Source: Lathyrus oleraceus (Eukaryota > Streptophyta > Magnoliopsida > Fabales > Fabaceae). Taken from it: a stretch of DNA of 64,000 nt. The DNA is taken from contig NC_066581.1 of the NCBI RefSeq assembly GCF_024323335.1, positions 227,122,539 to 227,186,538 on the forward strand. The letters are read 5' to 3'. Both the position numbers and the translations under genes were made by a program. Shown here piece by piece: positions 62,235-64,000 of this stretch (position 1 is the first letter of the stretch; every line of letters begins with the position of its first letter). The notes below the pieces were generated by a model. That model saw nothing but the letters and a program-made list of their open reading frames with translations, searched no databases and had not been told where the DNA came from.

Positions 62235-62859
62235 TCTTGGTACATGTGGTGGGATTAACTACAATCCTGTTTTGGCACGTCGGCAACTTGGGTTCCCCTT
62301 AAAGGATAAACCCAATAACATTCTGTTAGAGGGTGTATTCTTTCAGGATGGTAAAGATCCCCAAGGCTTGAAAGCTAGGATGGTCCGCGCTTGGCGCAAG
62401 ATTCATAGGAAAGGAATGAAAGAGTTGGGTCCTAAGAATTGCATCGCTTTGGAGCCTTACACTGTTTGGGTTAGGAAGAGGGCGTCTGAGTATCTCATGC
62501 CTTACGAGTATCCGAGACCTACACCTATGATTATGGTTGGGCCTTTAACCCTCCCTAATCAAGGAGTAGAAGAGTTGAGAGACGAAGACCGTTCGCGTGC
62601 CTGGATCCGTGAATGTGAAGAGTTGCTTCAGCAGATTAAGGAGAAGGATGCGTTGATTGAGTTTCTTGAGCATCAGGTTATTGATGACCCTGATGATGTA
62701 TGGACTTCTCTACTTCCTCGGTCTTCTAAGTTCTGGAAGAGGAAGTATGATCGACTCGCCAAAGAGAAGGCCGATATGGAGGCAGCCTACGAGAGGGAGG
62801 TGAAGAGGCTTCGCGCATCTTATCTTCCTGTGTCCCGAGCTTTAGATGATTGTTTCTAG
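62235..62859 (+). pseudogene. Element C ORF1, 3' part
   Basis: Continues C's ORF1 to the right of D: GTCGGINYNP-like sequence, then ARRQLGFPLKDKPNNILLEG, GPKNCIALEPYTVWVRK and the charged tail with WIRECEELLQQIKEKDALIE. It is open to the stop at 62859 and colinear with the end of E's ORF1, though the last residues differ (SRALDDCF). It cannot be expressed with its N-terminal part because of D and the upstream stops. Confidence 0.88.
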
Positions 62860-63109
62860 GGATCTATAAGACGATTATTTTCCTTTTCTCTTGTATATGA
62901 TTGACGATGCTGCACTTCTTTTCCCTGATATTATTTGATGAGATATTTCCATAAAATGCTTAATATTTCCAAAATTTGCAAATAAAACTCTAAAGTTCCT
63001 TTGAAATAAAAAACAAATCATATGCACAAACATTGCATGCATCATATGCATAAACAGGTTTTGTTTCCGGTCCCTTGCCCTGTGGTCTAACTCTGTGTCC
63101 TTCATTTAT
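62860..63109 (+). other. Spacer between ORF1 and the gag-pro remnant in element C
   Basis: Related to E's 28621-28870 spacer and including the ATAAACAG and ATTTATTTTGAAG sites. No gene. Confidence 0.6.
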
Positions 63110-63294
63110 TTTGAAGACAAGTTGACTCATCGGTACTACACTAGAGCCAACATTTTCAAGAGTGGAGGTTTCATCCACACTGGTCTAGATGAGGAGGTTG
63201 CTGCCGTTTTAGATTCTGGCAATTTCATCATCCCTGGAGGGGTCTGCAACAATTGGGTCGCTGTGGATATTCCAACGGTTGTCCATAAGTCAGC
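63110..63294 (+). pseudogene. Element C gag-pro remnant with internal deletion
   Basis: DKLTHRYYTRA, the in-frame sequence found just before E's gag ATG, is joined near 63153-63160 to SGGFIHTG, corresponding to the last about 55 residues of E's protease region, and continues NFIIPGGVCNNWVAVDIP. About 3.1 kb (E's 28905 to about 32055) is missing, including all of Gag, the zinc knuckle and the protease active site. The frame stays open across the deletion up to the splice donor, where TAA (63296-63298) would stop unspliced translation. No ATG starts this frame. Confidence 0.85.
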
Positions 63295-63558
63295 GTAATA
63301 ATCACTTTATTTGAAAACCCTTCTCCCATGCCAAAAGGAGGAGTGATGACATTGTTGGCGCATAAATACAATGACATTTTCATTCAATAAATTCATGTTA
63401 AATGTTTGTTTTTCCATTTATTTTCCCTTTTTGCTTTTTGCATGAAATTGGTGATCACATAAAACCCTAAAAATAGAATAAAGTCAATCTTTTCATATGC
63501 ATAATGATTTGCCTTGTTTGAATTTTAAGAGCTTTTCATATCCAAAATCATTATGCAG
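63295..63558 (+). other. Intron before reverse transcriptase (element C)
   Basis: Donor GTAATA at 63295, acceptor TTATGCAG at 63558, 264 bases. As in E, the stop codon is formed by donor positions +2 to +4, and removal keeps the frame into IKPIEHNDP. The sequence aligns with E's intron, including CCATGCCAAAAGGAG. Confidence 0.78.
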
Positions 63559-64000
63559 GTTGATCAAACCCATTGAACATAATGACCCAACACCATCTCC
63601 CAATTTTGAGTTCCCTGTATTTGAGGAAGAGGAAGATGATGTTGAAGAGATTCCTGATGAGATCACCCAGCTACTAGAGCATGAAGAGAAGATCATTCAG
63701 TCGCATCTTGAGAATCTGGAAACAGTCAACTTGGGGTCTGAAGATTGTGTGCAAGAGGTAAAGATTGGGGCACTTCTGGAAGAATCTATTAAGAAGGGGT
63801 TGATTAAGTTGCTACGAGAATATGTTGACGTCTTTGCCTGGTCATATGAAGACATGCCTGGTCTAGATACTGATATTGTGCAACATTTCCTACCTCTAAA
63901 GCCTGAGTGCATGCTTGTAAAGCAGAAACTCAGAAGAACTCATCCTGATATGGTAGTGAAGATCAAAGAGGAGGTTCAGAAACAAATTGATGCGGGGTTT
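63559..64000 (+). CDS. pol: Element C reverse transcriptase, N-terminal part (cut by window end)
   Basis: Open from the acceptor to the window edge: IKPIEHNDPTPSPNFEFP, DEITQLLEHEEKIIQ, YVDVFAWSYEDMPGLDTDI and the start of the RT fingers (RRTHPDMVVKIKEEVQ). Colinear with E's 32499-32943. The catalytic YVDD region lies beyond the window. No stop appears in the visible part. Confidence 0.85.

Larger units (their letters stand above)
49800..64000 (+). mobile_element. Element C: Ogre-like element, gag-pro deleted, carrying element D
   Basis: 5' LTR 49800-51824, tRNA-Arg-type primer site, leader, ORF1 split by element D, then a spacer joined to only the last part of gag-pro, an intron and the start of RT, which runs off the right edge. 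It inserted into B's pol; the five bases before it are CGTGT. Compared with E it lacks about 3.1 kb of gag-pro, so it could move only with proteins supplied by another element. Confidence 0.9.

Noticed and set aside
63095..63298. A small independent gene of 67 codons
   Set aside because: It begins at a non-ATG codon and is the remnant of gag-pro joined across a deletion.

Overview
The window is nuclear DNA from a flowering plant and consists entirely of LTR retrotransposons nested inside one another. I see no host gene, tRNA or rRNA. Very large Ty3/gypsy elements of the Ogre/Tat type dominate: an extra ORF upstream of gag, a primer-binding site for tRNA-Arg, an intron between protease and reverse transcriptase, two RNase H domains, and a long repeat-rich 3' UTR. 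This suggests a legume, most likely of the pea/vetch/grass-pea tribe where Ogre elements are abundant. The host is inferred, not proved.

Layout. I label the elements A-F. (B) An old minus-strand Ogre-like pol fragment lies at 49054-49799. It was cut on its left by A and on its right by C. (A) A minus-strand Ogre-like element has its 5' LTR at 45244-49053 and its 3' LTR from 3295 to beyond the left edge. ORF1, gag-pro and pol are all present but carry stops, deletions and insertions. (F) A 5.2-kb plus-strand solo LTR (15148-20363) interrupts A's ORF1, with a 5-bp target duplication. (E) A very young plus-strand Ogre-like element (22237-44653) sits in A's 5' UTR. Its ORF1 and gag-pro are open, but pol has one single-base frameshift. 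A second copy of its 3' UTR end (20770-22236) precedes its left LTR, so the locus looks like the remains of a tandem, LTR-sharing array. (C) A plus-strand Ogre-like element starts at 49800 and runs off the right edge. It has lost about 3.1 kb of gag-pro and carries D in its ORF1. (D) A complete minus-strand chromodomain-bearing Ty3/gypsy element (53574-62229) has LTRs identical by eye, a perfect 5-bp target duplication and one intact 1489-codon polyprotein.

Order of events read from the nesting: B, then A and C; F and E after A; D after C. E and D are the youngest by LTR identity.

How the parts work together. In the Ogre-like elements, ORF1 (function unknown) precedes gag-pro. A short intron removes a stop codon created by the splice donor itself, so unspliced RNA would make Gag-Pro and spliced RNA Gag-Pro-Pol. 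The least explained part of the window is non-coding. The 3' UTRs and LTRs hold arrays of small hairpins with constant loops and compensating stem changes, including GNRA-capped hairpins just after the integrase stop. The LTRs also share a conserved 3' module containing a second copy of the tRNA-Arg-complementary sequence.
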